A stretch of 15,387 bases of DNA from an uncultured Lachnospiraceae bacterium (GCA_937910785.1 CALDLG010000149.1:1-15387); one strand, 5' to 3'. Shown: positions 1-7,445, counted from the stretch's first letter. Numbers and translations: made by a program. The notes: generated by a model from the letters alone, not told the origin.

Positions 1-8
1 CACAGTGT

Positions 9-29
9 GGAAGAACCGAAGGTTCTTCC
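9..29. repeat. Perfect 9-bp inverted repeat with GAA loop
   Basis: GGAAGAACC (9-17) and GGTTCTTCC (21-29) are perfect complements around a GAA triloop. No T-run follows directly; instead a second GAA-loop hairpin begins two bases later. The pair probably belongs to the 3' end of a transcript entering from the left of the window. The hairpin is plain in the sequence; its role is inferred. Confidence 0.6.
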
Positions 30-30
30 G

Positions 31-59
31 AACATAATGCCGAAGGCATTTTGTTTTTG
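31..59 (+). terminator. Probable rho-independent terminator of an upstream gene
   Basis: AATGCC (36-41) pairs with GGCATT (45-50) around a GAA loop. The stem extends outward through one T-T mismatch to 31-41 with 45-55. The descending arm runs into TTTTGTTTTTG, a T-rich tail on the plus strand. This fits an intrinsic terminator for a gene lying left of the window, separating it from the trpB leader. Confidence 0.6.
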
Positions 60-321
60 TGCGGGAATACTGCGGCGGCATAGAGTATCTGCTTTTCAGG
101 GACAGAAAGCCGGGCGCCCGTAACGGCAGAGAGCTTTGCTGACATGAATGAGAATCCGGAGAGCAGAGGAGGGGATGAGAACAATGCGACTGACAAAACG
201 CTGGCGTCCGGAGGGGCGCGGAAAAGCAGGAATTGTAAAGAAATTCAGGTCATAAGGAAATCCGAAAATCAAAAAACCGAAAACCGTATTAATTCACGCA
301 AACCATATGGAGGTAATGATG
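60..321 (+). other. Leader region upstream of trpB; no gene seen
   Basis: About 260 bases between the terminator-like hairpin and the trpB start. I see a 10-bp palindrome CGGGCGCCCG at 111-120 and a purine-rich stretch at about 150-275, but no convincing -35/-10 pair. The T-box signature TGGNACCGCG is absent and there is no run of Trp codons as in a trp leader peptide. A 62-codon open frame from 144 runs across the trpB ribosome binding site, has no binding site of its own and an unremarkable hydrophilic composition, so it is not called. Confidence 0.4.
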
Positions 322-1695
322 ATGAAAAATGAAAAAATTCCGTATAAAACCTATCTGAATGAAAATGAGATGCCGAAGGCATGGTATAACCTTCGCGCCG
401 ATATGAAGCAAAAACCGGCACCGCTCTTAAATCCCGGTACGCTTCAGCCGATGAAGGCGGAAGAACTCGCGGGCGTCTTCTGCGAGGAACTGATTGCGCA
501 GGAGCTGGACAATGATACGCCGTTCTTTGAAATCCCGGAGGAAATTCTCAGTTTCTATAAGATGTATCGTCCGTCTCCGTTAGTCCGCGCTTACTGTCTG
601 GAGAAGAAGCTCGGCACACCTGCGAAAATTTACTACAAATTCGAAGGCAATAACACCAGCGGCAGCCATAAGCTGAACTCCGCCATAGCGCAGGCATATT
701 ATGCGAAGAAGCAGGGGTTAAAGGGCGTGACGACCGAAACCGGCGCCGGCCAGTGGGGAACCGCGCTTTCGATGGCATGTTCCTATTTTGGACTGGACTG
801 TAAAGTGTACATGGTAAAATGCTCTTATGAGCAGAAGCCTTTCCGGCGTGAGGTAATGCGCACTTATGGGGCATCGGTAACGCCGTCGCCGTCTATGGAA
901 ACTGAGGTGGGAAGGAAGATTCTTGCAGAACATCCGAATACGACGGGAAGCCTTGGCTGTGCCATTTCCGAAGCGGTCGAAAAAGCCGTATCAAGCGACG
1001 GGTATCGTTATGTGCTTGGCAGTGTGCTGAATCAGGTACTCCTCCATCAGTCAATCATCGGTCTGGAAACCAAAGCGGCTTTTGATAAACTCGAAGTGAA
1101 GCCGGATATCATCATCGGTTGTGCCGGTGGGGGATCAAATCTGGGCGGTCTGATCGCGCCGTTTATGGGAGAAAAGCTCCGCGGTGAAGCGGACTATCGC
1201 ATTATCGCCGTTGAACCGGCATCCTGTCCGAGCTTTACACGCGGCGTATATGCCTACGATTTCTGCGATACGGGAATGGTATGTCCGTTGGCCAAAATGT
1301 ATACGCTTGGAAGCGATTTTATCCCTTCGGCCAATCATGCGGGCGGTCTGCGCTACCATGGTATGAGTTCCACGCTGTCAGAACTGTATCATCAGGGCCT
1401 GATGGAAGCGGTCAGTGTGAAGCAGACGGAAGTATTCAAGGCGGCGGAATATTTTGCAAGAGTGGAAGGCATCCTGCCCGCGCCGGAAAGCTCTCACGCG
1501 ATTTGCGCGGCCATTGACGAAGCGGTCAGATGCAGAGAAAGCGGAGAAGAGAAAAACATCGTATTCGGACTTACCGGAACGGGATATTTTGATATGATTG
1601 CCTATCAGAAATTCCACGACGGTGAAATGAACGATTATATTCCTACGGAGGAAGAGCTGGCGGTCTACCGGGCTAAACTGCCCAAAGTGGAGTAA
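322..1695 (+). CDS. trpB: TrpB2-type tryptophan synthase beta chain
   Basis: PLP-dependent lyase that joins indole and L-serine to give L-tryptophan in the cytoplasm. With the start at 322 it has 457 residues. The PLP lysine is K117 in GSHKLNSA, the catalytic glutamate is E139 in ETGAGQWG, and the phosphate-binding loop GGGSN lies at 269-273. The length, the N-terminal extension before the PLP lysine and QWG in place of QHG point to the TrpB2 branch rather than the TrpA-partnered TrpB1 branch. In-frame ATGs occur at 307, 316, 319 and 322. GGAGGT (309-314) overlaps the first and sits 7 bases before 322, so 322 is preferred. No trpA or other trp gene is next to it, which fits a stand-alone enzyme salvaging indole. 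A strong hairpin follows the stop. Confidence 0.93.
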   Translation: MKNEKIPYKTYLNENEMPKAWYNLRADMKQKPAPLLNPGTLQPMKAEELAGVFCEELIAQELDNDTPFFEIPEEILSFYKMYRPSPLVRAYCLEKKLGTPAKIYYKFEGNNTSGSHKLNSAIAQAYYAKKQGLKGVTTETGAGQWGTALSMACSYFGLDCKVYMVKCSYEQKPFRREVMRTYGASVTPSPSMETEVGRKILAEHPNTTGSLGCAISEAVEKAVSSDGYRYVLGSVLNQVLLHQSIIGLETKAAFDKLEVKPDIIIGCAGGGSNLGGLIAPFMGEKLRGEADYRIIAVEPASCPSFTRGVYAYDFCDTGMVCPLAKMYTLGSDFIPSANHAGGLRYHGMSSTLSELYHQGLMEAVSVKQTEVFKAAEYFARVEGILPAPESSHAICAAIDEAVRCRESGEEKNIVFGLTGTGYFDMIAYQKFHDGEMNDYIPTEEELAVYRAKLPKVE

Positions 1696-1705
1696 CCAAA
1701 ACCGG

Positions 1706-1733
1706 CAGGGCAGGCAGGCTTTTGCCTGCCCTG
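1706..1733. terminator. Strong hairpin after trpB, probable terminator
   Basis: CAGGGCAGGC (1706-1715) pairs perfectly with GCCTGCCCTG (1724-1733), a 10-bp GC-rich stem with an 8-base loop containing TTTT. It lies 10 bases after the trpB stop. On the plus strand the next bases are AAAGCTT, not a T-run, so it is a poor classical intrinsic terminator in that direction. On the minus strand the tail GGTTTTGGTT is more T-rich. It could end trpB transcription, protect the 3' end, or stop minus-strand transcription. Confidence 0.55.
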
Positions 1734-1794
1734 AAAGCTTAAACCGCAGTCTGAGCCGCGGCAGGACCGGGGCAGAAAGGAACCAAATCGGCGT

Positions 1795-1953
1795 CAGCTG
1801 GCGTGCAATTCCCAGATCCTTGATTCTTTCGTATTCTGCTTTCAAATCTTCGACGCCCAGGTTAATGAATACCTTACGGGTATTGATGCTGTTTGCAATT
1901 TCATTCCGGATGAAAGCTCTGAACCGGAGGTCAATATGACAGGAGGCCGACAG
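1795..1953 (-). pseudogene. Fragment of a VOC/glyoxalase-family gene
   Basis: Read on the minus strand this stretch encodes about 50 residues that look like real protein, including INLGVEDLKAEYERIKDLGI. That pattern is typical of the middle of vicinal-oxygen-chelate (glyoxalase / bleomycin resistance-like) proteins. There is no start codon or ribosome binding site: the frame is closed by TGA just upstream. The expected C-terminal half, with the second metal-binding strand set, is missing. Past about 1795 the frame runs without resemblance into the trpB terminator and antisense of trpB. It is best read as a decayed remnant. The family call comes from pattern memory and is moderate. Confidence 0.55.
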
Positions 1954-1967
1954 GATTCAGATTTGTA

Positions 1968-2001
1968 TTGACAAGCAGGTACGGATAGGGTAATGTATAA
2001 T
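1968..2001 (+). promoter_or_regulatory. Promoter of the marR-FMN protein pair
   Basis: A consensus TTGACA lies at 1968-1973 and a consensus TATAAT at 1996-2001, but they are 22 bases apart. Either TTGACA works with a weaker -10 TAATGT at 1991-1996 (17-base spacer), or TATAAT works with a poor -35 near 1973-1978. That both hexamers are perfect but too far apart is itself notable and may mean a promoter that needs DNA distortion or an activator. Confidence 0.6.
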
Positions 2002-2005
2002 ATAT

Positions 2006-2023
2006 CTATATAGAAATATTCTA
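2006..2023. promoter_or_regulatory. Candidate MarR operator
   Basis: Two overlapping palindromes lie just downstream of the -10: CTATATAG at 2006-2013, and TAGAA-ATA-TTCTA at 2011-2023 (perfect 5-bp arms around 3 bases). MarR proteins bind AT-rich palindromes of this size and commonly repress their own promoters from such positions. The palindrome is visible; binding is inferred. Confidence 0.45.
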
Positions 2024-2056
2024 ATAGGATTAAATGAAGAGGAGGGGAGGTGCGGT

Positions 2057-2512
2057 GTGGAGACGAAGGGCGGATTTTATATTACGCAGATCAAACAGCG
2101 GCAGGAGAGGATCTTCGAAAGATTGCTGCGGGAGAATGGGGTAGAGATCAGCAGCGGCCAGGGGCGGATTTTGTTCGTTTTGTGGAAAAATGATTATCTG
2201 ACGATCGGAGAGATCAGCAGGAGAACATCTCTTGCCGCGAATACGGTTTCGATTGTGGTGGACGGGATGGTGCAGAAAGGGATCGTGGAGCGGAAGATCA
2301 ATCCGGACAACCGCCGCCAGACCATGATATCTCTCACGGAATATGCGAGGACACTGCAGGAGCAATATGAGAAGGTCTCACAGACGATGAACCGCCTTTT
2401 TTATCAGGGATTTTCAGAAGAGGAGAGGGAAGATTTTGAGCGGTATCTGGTCCGGATACTGGATACGCTGACACAGCTGGAGGAGAGAGAGAAGAAGGAG
2501 GGAATACAATGA
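2057..2512 (+). CDS. MarR-family transcriptional regulator
   Basis: A 151-residue winged-helix DNA-binding protein, a normal MarR length. The recognition region around residues 50-75 (LTIGEISRRTSLAANTVSIVV) is followed by the wing signature NPDNRRQTMISLTE at about 82-95, matching the MarR DxRR motif. Charged helices at both ends would form the dimer interface. The start is GTG at 2057: AGGGGAGG (2043-2050) lies 6 bases upstream and there is no other in-frame start. Its stop overlaps the next start as ATGA, so the two genes are translationally coupled. It probably controls the pair through the palindrome at 2006-2023. The ligand is unknown. Confidence 0.92.
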   Translation: METKGGFYITQIKQRQERIFERLLRENGVEISSGQGRILFVLWKNDYLTIGEISRRTSLAANTVSIVVDGMVQKGIVERKINPDNRRQTMISLTEYARTLQEQYEKVSQTMNRLFYQGFSEEEREDFERYLVRILDTLTQLEEREKKEGIQ

Positions 2513-2928
2513 TCACACAGGAGTATATTAAAGAGTTTGCCATGAAACAGAAGACCGCGTTTATCGGGTCCGTGGACGAGGAGGGATTTCCCAATATCAA
2601 GGCGGTGTTTGCGCCCGGCAAGATAGAAGGAAACTGTTTTTATTTTTCATGCAATACTTCCGCCATGCGCTCCGGGCAATATCTGAAAAACCCGAAAGCG
2701 AGTCTGTATTTTTATCACAGAGGACGCTTTCGGTATGAAGGAATTATGCTGGTCGGCCTGATGGAGGTTTCGCAGGATGCCGAATTGAAAAAGGAACTCT
2801 GGCATGACGGGGATATCATGTATTATAAAGAGGGCGTGACGGACCCCGATTATTGTGTGCTGAAATTTACGGCGCAGCGTGGAAGACGGTACTGCGCTTT
2901 AAAGTCGGAGAATTTTATTCTCCCGTAA
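2509..2928 (+). CDS. Pyridoxamine 5'-phosphate oxidase-like FMN-binding protein
   Basis: A 139-residue split-barrel flavoprotein of the PNPOx-like superfamily. The N-terminal pattern (KTAFIGSVDEEGFPNIKAVF, residues 15-34) is the first strand pair of the barrel. FYFSCNTSAMRSGQYLKNPKASLYF (about 45-69) carries the phosphate-binding and dimer region. True pyridoxine oxidases are longer, so this is more likely a general FMN- or F420-like reductase or a flavin/heme-binding protein of unknown substrate. It starts within the ATGA overlap with the MarR gene and uses AAGGAGG just upstream, so the two form one operon. Small proteins of this kind paired with MarR are frequent in Clostridia. The last 14 bases overlap the end of the convergent permease gene. 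Confidence 0.85.
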   Translation: MITQEYIKEFAMKQKTAFIGSVDEEGFPNIKAVFAPGKIEGNCFYFSCNTSAMRSGQYLKNPKASLYFYHRGRFRYEGIMLVGLMEVSQDAELKKELWHDGDIMYYKEGVTDPDYCVLKFTAQRGRRYCALKSENFILP

Positions 2929-5278
2929 GCAGTCTGCCAGGAGCAATTTTTCTGATCCGCCGGGACATCAGACAGGCTGACCAGAATGCGAACAATACCA
3001 GCATGATTCCTGCCACGACACATAGCTTTACCGGTATGGAATAGGTGCATTTTACGATGCCGATACCGCTTAAAAATATCGAAAGAAGCGGATTGATAAC
3101 CTGCATGCTGAGCAGGATGCCCACCGCCGCAGAGAGGGTCAGGGAAGGCATAAAGCTCATTGCGGTCTGCAGGATCAGCTGTCCCGTTGTAAAGCCGAGC
3201 GCCTTTAAAATCCCGTAATCCCGTTTTTTGCGGTTTAAGACCGTTCGGACTAACAGATACATGACAAAAACGATGATAATGCAGCTTATGATTACGATGG
3301 CAATTACGAGGAAATTCATCAGCAGCACATATACGCCTCCGGTGCTTTCGATGATTGACCGGATATTCTGCACCGCATTTACGTCGCTGCCAAACTGTTC
3401 GGAGAGGGCGCTGTTGAAATCGTCGATATCGGCGCCTTCCTTCAGATTGATATAATAGATCACGCCTGACAGGGAACTGAGCTTTTCGTATCCCTCACGC
3501 GTCATCAGGCAGTCCTTGCCGAGATTGTTGGAGCATTGGGTAAATCCCGACACAAGATACTTTTCTTCCGAATTTCCCACTGCCAGGAGCATTTCGCTGC
3601 CGATTTCGATGTTGTTATCCATAGCGTATTTGGCGGCAACGGCAAACTCATTGTCATATTTGGGGAAACGTCCCTCTATGATCATATTCTGATTGTTCAT
3701 TTTGGAGCAATCGTCCGTTACGGCAGCGAATAAAGAAAGTCCGCCAACATGCTGCACCTCCAGATTATTGTTCATGAACAGATAAAACTTCTCGACGCGG
3801 TCATCCTCCTGCAGTATGGAGATAAGCTCCGTTTCTCTTTCCGGACTGATGTTAATCAGCGCGTCCGCATATTCTCCGGCAACCATTTCGATCATCGGCT
3901 GAATGTCCAGAACCGTGTTTCTGAACGAGGTTACCGCGAAAACCAGTATCAGCGAAATGACAAGCATTGTAACGCAGATCGTCAGATTCTGTTTCAGCCC
4001 GCCCAGCATGGTTTTCATGGCAAGGGCGGCGTTCAGGGGCAGTGAAGATTTCTCAAGAGGTATATGATTTTTCCTGAAATTATGTGTGGAAATGCCCTGC
4101 CGTATTGCGGTGATCGGTTCGATTTTCCGGATTTTTCCGGTGGAAAAATATACCGACATCGAGACGATTCCGGAAATGAAGACTACCGTAAATAAGATCG
4201 GGAGGGGCTGGAGCCTTACCGCGTAGGGGATGCCTGTCTGGGCAATCATCATTTCATTGATTCCGGGGAAAAAGCAGTAGGAAAGCGCAGAACCGATTAC
4301 TGCCGCAGCCGCGGTAATTCCTGTGAATTGCGCAAGCAGTGCGGCAACAAGCTGGCCGCCTGTATAGCCGATGGCCTTCAGGACGCCTAAATTCTGCATA
4401 TTTTCCTGAATGTAATTGGCAATGTTCGAGGCAATGACCACCACCCCGATTAACAGAACCAAAAAGGCCATTGCGCTTAAAATTCCTGCGCAGATCATTT
4501 GTGAAATATACCTTGCTGTCGTAATCATTTTGTAGTCATTTCCGGTAACCGTAACGTCCGGACAGGTTCCTGTGATTTCATTCTTTAAGTCGGCGCTGAT
4601 TTTCTCACATTCCGATATGTCGTCTATTCTTGCGGAAACATAGGCGGAACGAAGAACGCCGCCTGTTTCGGACAATTCCCGGAATTTATCTTCTGTCAGC
4701 AGAAAGGCCACCATGCCGCAGTTGTGGGAACCGATCATCGCGCTGTTAAAGAAGCCGCATACGGTATATTCCAATTCCCTGCCGCCCAGGGTTATCGTTA
4801 TGGTGTCGCCCGCCGCATAGTTATTTCCCGTACCGTAAAGCATGGGCAGATAGATTCCGCTTTTTTGGGCGCTGTCTTCGGTTATTTCGAATTTCCCCAC
4901 ATTGCGGGAGAGCGCGTCATCTTTTTCCAGCAATACACCCAGCTGAGAGATTTCACCGCCATTGTACCGGAAAGAGAAGGGCGCGCAGAGGGCGTCGTTT
5001 ACAGTGAATTCGGTGATGGCGGGATGTTCTTTCAGGGTATCCGAAAGAAATGCCGGAAAGCTGTCGTCGATGGCACAGGCGGCAATGTTGACGTGGCCGT
5101 CATTTAATCTGTCATGGCATCGCTCGAAGTTCTTCTGGTAATCCATGGACAGCATGAGCCATAGATTCATCATTATGGAGGACAGCAGAACCAGTACGAT
5201 GATTGTTATGGTCTGCCCCTTTGCCTTACGGATATTCGCAAGGGTAAGCAGCTTGTTTCTGTTGAAATTTCCGCTCAT
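2915..5278 (-). CDS. FtsX-like ABC transporter permease, two-domain
   Basis: A 787-residue membrane protein with two FtsX/MacB-type halves. TM1 is at about 22-44, followed by an extracellular domain (about 45-258) and three membrane segments (about 262-290, 310-340, 358-378). The second half has a TM at about 432-452, a second extracellular domain, and three more TMs from about 645 to the C-terminus. Matching coupling motifs LGVLKAIGYTGGQL (297-310) and YGILKALGFTTGQL (688-701) mark where the ATPase contacts each half. The 2 x 4 TM layout with two external domains differs from the 10-TM BceB type with one large loop. Its ATG comes one base after the stop of the ATPase gene, so the two are coupled. 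Likely roles are export or removal of peptides or lipids; the substrate cannot be read. Confidence 0.92.
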   Translation of the reverse strand: MSGNFNRNKLLTLANIRKAKGQTITIIVLVLLSSIMMNLWLMLSMDYQKNFERCHDRLNDGHVNIAACAIDDSFPAFLSDTLKEHPAITEFTVNDALCAPFSFRYNGGEISQLGVLLEKDDALSRNVGKFEITEDSAQKSGIYLPMLYGTGNNYAAGDTITITLGGRELEYTVCGFFNSAMIGSHNCGMVAFLLTEDKFRELSETGGVLRSAYVSARIDDISECEKISADLKNEITGTCPDVTVTGNDYKMITTARYISQMICAGILSAMAFLVLLIGVVVIASNIANYIQENMQNLGVLKAIGYTGGQLVAALLAQFTGITAAAAVIGSALSYCFFPGINEMMIAQTGIPYAVRLQPLPILFTVVFISGIVSMSVYFSTGKIRKIEPITAIRQGISTHNFRKNHIPLEKSSLPLNAALAMKTMLGGLKQNLTICVTMLVISLILVFAVTSFRNTVLDIQPMIEMVAGEYADALINISPERETELISILQEDDRVEKFYLFMNNNLEVQHVGGLSLFAAVTDDCSKMNNQNMIIEGRFPKYDNEFAVAAKYAMDNNIEIGSEMLLAVGNSEEKYLVSGFTQCSNNLGKDCLMTREGYEKLSSLSGVIYYINLKEGADIDDFNSALSEQFGSDVNAVQNIRSIIESTGGVYVLLMNFLVIAIVIISCIIIVFVMYLLVRTVLNRKKRDYGILKALGFTTGQLILQTAMSFMPSLTLSAAVGILLSMQVINPLLSIFLSGIGIVKCTYSIPVKLCVVAGIMLVLFAFWSACLMSRRIRKIAPGRLLTGE

Positions 5279-5279
5279 A

Positions 5280-6038
5280 TCACCACCCCATTTCCGTCAG
5301 GAAACCGGACAGCTTTTTATGTCTTGCTTCCTCATTGGGGCAATATTCTCCGAGATGACATTCGCCCATAATGATGCCGTCTTTTAAGTACACAATACGA
5401 TTTCCGCGCAGCGCGGAGCGCATATCGTGCGTGACCATGACAATGCTCTGCCCCTGCCTGCTGCATTCCGTAAAGGTGTTGAGAACATCCAGTCCTGACC
5501 TGGAATTAAGTGCACCGGTGGGTTCGTCGGCAAAGAGAATTTCAGGGGAGTTGATCAGCGCGCGGACGATACCGGCCCGCTGGGCTTCACCGCCCGAAAT
5601 CTGCGTGGGAAATTTCCCGATCGTTTCGCCTGGAATATCCACTGCCGCAAAAAGCTTTTCCGCCCGTGCCACGAGAGCCTTTTTGTCTTTGCTTACGAGC
5701 AGTCCTGCGGCCAGAACATTGTCGAGGATGCTCATGGAGTCGATTAAATAGATCTGCTGGAATACGAAGCCGCAATGTTTCTTTCGAAACAGCGCAAGTC
5801 CGTCAGAATCAAGATCCGAAATGACGGTTTTGCCGAAGGTGATCTTTCCGAGAGTCGGCGTATCCATGCCCGAAAGAGCGTACAGAAGCGTGGACTTTCC
5901 CGCTCCGGAAGCGCCCATAATGACGGTGAAATCACCCTTATAGAGTTCTAAGTCGATGTTTTTCAGAACGTGCTGCATCGCCCCTCCGTTGGAAAAGCTT
6001 TTGCTTAGACGTTCGGTTTTGATCAGTATTTCTTTCAT
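5280..6038 (-). CDS. ABC transporter ATP-binding protein (MacB/LolD-like)
   Basis: A 252-residue nucleotide-binding subunit powering the adjacent FtsX-like permease at the inner face of the membrane. All motifs are present: Walker A GASGAGKST (42-50), Q-loop Q94 in FVFQQ, signature ISGGEAQR (147-154), Walker B ILFADEP with D171 and E172, and H-loop H204 in VTHD. The ADEPTGALNS stretch is typical of the MacB/LolD/BceA group. The tail after 225 is somewhat longer and Cys/His-containing. AAGGAGG (6046-6052) lies 7 bases before the ATG. The gene has its own promoter with tandem repeats in the 128-base gap behind the kinase gene, which suggests that the two-component system controls it. Confidence 0.95.
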   Translation of the reverse strand: MKEILIKTERLSKSFSNGGAMQHVLKNIDLELYKGDFTVIMGASGAGKSTLLYALSGMDTPTLGKITFGKTVISDLDSDGLALFRKKHCGFVFQQIYLIDSMSILDNVLAAGLLVSKDKKALVARAEKLFAAVDIPGETIGKFPTQISGGEAQRAGIVRALINSPEILFADEPTGALNSRSGLDVLNTFTECSRQGQSIVMVTHDMRSALRGNRIVYLKDGIIMGECHLGEYCPNEEARHKKLSGFLTEMGW

Positions 6039-6062
6039 GATAAAACCTCCTTTTCACGTTCC

Positions 6063-6091
6063 GTTATATACTTTTAAACCTTAACTGTCTT
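6063..6091 (-). promoter_or_regulatory. Promoter of the ABC transporter genes
   Basis: Read on the minus strand, a -35-like AAGACA (6091-6086) is separated by 17 bases from a -10 TATAAC (6068-6063). TATAAC matches consensus at five of six positions and AAGACA at four. This would place the start of transcription near 6056 and leave a leader of under 20 bases holding the ribosome binding site. A weak -35 overlapped by regulator repeats suits an activator-dependent promoter. Confidence 0.6.
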
Positions 6092-6117
6092 TAACCAAAC
6101 CTTAAAGATTCCTTAAA
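6079..6117 (-). promoter_or_regulatory. Four tandem heptamers, likely response-regulator sites
   Basis: On the minus strand TTTAAGG (6117-6111), TTTAAGG (6106-6100), GTTAAAG (6095-6089) and GTTAAGG (6085-6079) follow one another with periods of 11, 11 and 10 bases, about one helical turn each. OmpR/PhoB-family regulators bind such head-to-tail repeats as tandem dimers. The third copy overlaps the proposed -35 and the fourth lies in the spacer. The neighbouring OmpR-type regulator is the obvious candidate to bind here. Confidence 0.65.
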
Positions 6118-6166
6118 TCGTGAAGTGTGCGGAAGTCTTAAATCCTGTCGTGCGTCGAAAGACCGC

Positions 6167-7432
6167 TTAAATCGTGCCGCTGAGAGGAATTCTGACGACT
6201 GCCATAAGTCCGCGGCTTCCGTTTTCCATTATAAGCGCGCCGCCCATTTCGCGCATAAAGCAGTCGGAAATATACAGGCCAAGACCGGCGCCTTCCACGT
6301 TTCCGGCATTTTGGCCGCGTTTGAATTTTTCTTTCAGGAAGGGGATTTCCTCATCGGGCACACCGCCTCCGAGGTCCTCGATTCGAATGCACAGGAAAGT
6401 TTCATGAAGAGAAATGTCCACGTTGATTTCGGTGTCCGCATATTTGTAGGAATTGGAGAAGATATTGTCGAAAACCTGCTGTAAGCGGAGTTTATCCGCA
6501 TAGATCAGGCAGTCGGGGACAGAGGGAATCCGGGCATAATGAAAATAATCCGCGTCCGTCAGCATTTCGGAAATTTCTCCGCTTTGCATGTCCGAGGGTT
6601 TTACGGTAAGCTGCTGCAATTCCTCCAGCGTGGCCGACAAAAGGTTCGTGACGAGGGTATTTATCTGGTCCGCTTTGCGAATGATGTGGGTATAGTTCTG
6701 CCTGCTTTTTTCATTCTCCGCAACGGCGGCGCCTACCTCCGAAGCCGCTTTGATGCTTGCCACGGGCGTCCTGATATCGTGGGAAAGCTTTGCCGCAAGC
6801 TCCTTTTTTCCGGCATTTGCGCGGGCTTCCGCAAGGCGGGCTTTTTGTAATTCCGAACGCATGAGATCAAAGCTTTCGGTGAACGCACCGAAAATATTGT
6901 CTCTGTCCATTGTAAGGGGAAGATCGAGATTTCCGCCCGCCACACGCTCTGCGAAAGCTTTTAGCCTTGCAAACGGCTTTAAGATCCTGTGGTTTAAATA
7001 GAGCGTATAAATCACAAGGCAGATGCATTGGAGCGCTGCCGCCAGAATCGGAACGGCGGCGTATTTTTTCTGATTTTCCAGAAGGGTTTTCGGACTGTCG
7101 TTGTAAATAATGATTTTGCCATAAACCCTGCCGTCTTTTTCAAGATCGAGAATGGTATCGCGGTGTACGATGGCAGCGTTAATGCTTTCGCAAAGTCCCC
7201 GCTTTGTCGCGAAAACCGGAGAGCCGTCATTGTCAAGCACGACATAATCAAGGGTGGTGGAATTATGGTGATTCCGGAGATTGTCCCAGTCTTTCAGCAC
7301 GGTTTTTACAGCCTCGTTTACTTCGACAGCGTTCAGCGCAGATTCAGTATTCGAATTTCCATACCATATCAAAGCGGAAGTTTCCGCAAGAAAAATGATC
7401 ATGATACAGATCAGGAAGATTCTGAGTTTCAT
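6167..7432 (-). CDS. Sensor histidine kinase with HAMP domain
   Basis: A membrane sensor kinase of 421 residues from the preferred start. Two membrane segments (about 3-24 and 127-146) enclose an external domain of about 100 residues. A HAMP linker (about 147-200) follows, then the H-box SHDIRTP with phospho-acceptor H218, the N-box around N323/N327 in DNIFSNSYKYA, the G1 box DLGGG (353-357) and the G2 box GAGLGL (381-386). A start at 7444 is possible, but its ATG lies inside the GGGAGT that serves as ribosome binding site for the ATG at 7432, so 7432 is chosen. The gene lies downstream of the response regulator, with a 7-bp hairpin in the gap. The external domain is larger than the minimal loop of BceS-type kinases, so it may sense its signal directly. 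Confidence 0.93.
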   Translation of the reverse strand: MKLRIFLICIMIIFLAETSALIWYGNSNTESALNAVEVNEAVKTVLKDWDNLRNHHNSTTLDYVVLDNDGSPVFATKRGLCESINAAIVHRDTILDLEKDGRVYGKIIIYNDSPKTLLENQKKYAAVPILAAALQCICLVIYTLYLNHRILKPFARLKAFAERVAGGNLDLPLTMDRDNIFGAFTESFDLMRSELQKARLAEARANAGKKELAAKLSHDIRTPVASIKAASEVGAAVAENEKSRQNYTHIIRKADQINTLVTNLLSATLEELQQLTVKPSDMQSGEISEMLTDADYFHYARIPSVPDCLIYADKLRLQQVFDNIFSNSYKYADTEINVDISLHETFLCIRIEDLGGGVPDEEIPFLKEKFKRGQNAGNVEGAGLGLYISDCFMREMGGALIMENGSRGLMAVVRIPLSGTI

Positions 7433-7445
7433 TTTTACTCCCATC

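Noticed and set aside
60..321. T-box or trp attenuator in the trpB leader
   Set aside because: I looked for the TGGNACCGCG T-box sequence, an antiterminator/terminator pair close to the gene and tandem Trp codons; none is present.
144..332. A 62-codon open frame ahead of trpB
   Set aside because: It has no ribosome binding site, a low-complexity hydrophilic composition, and overlaps the trpB start region. No Trp codons mark it as a leader peptide.
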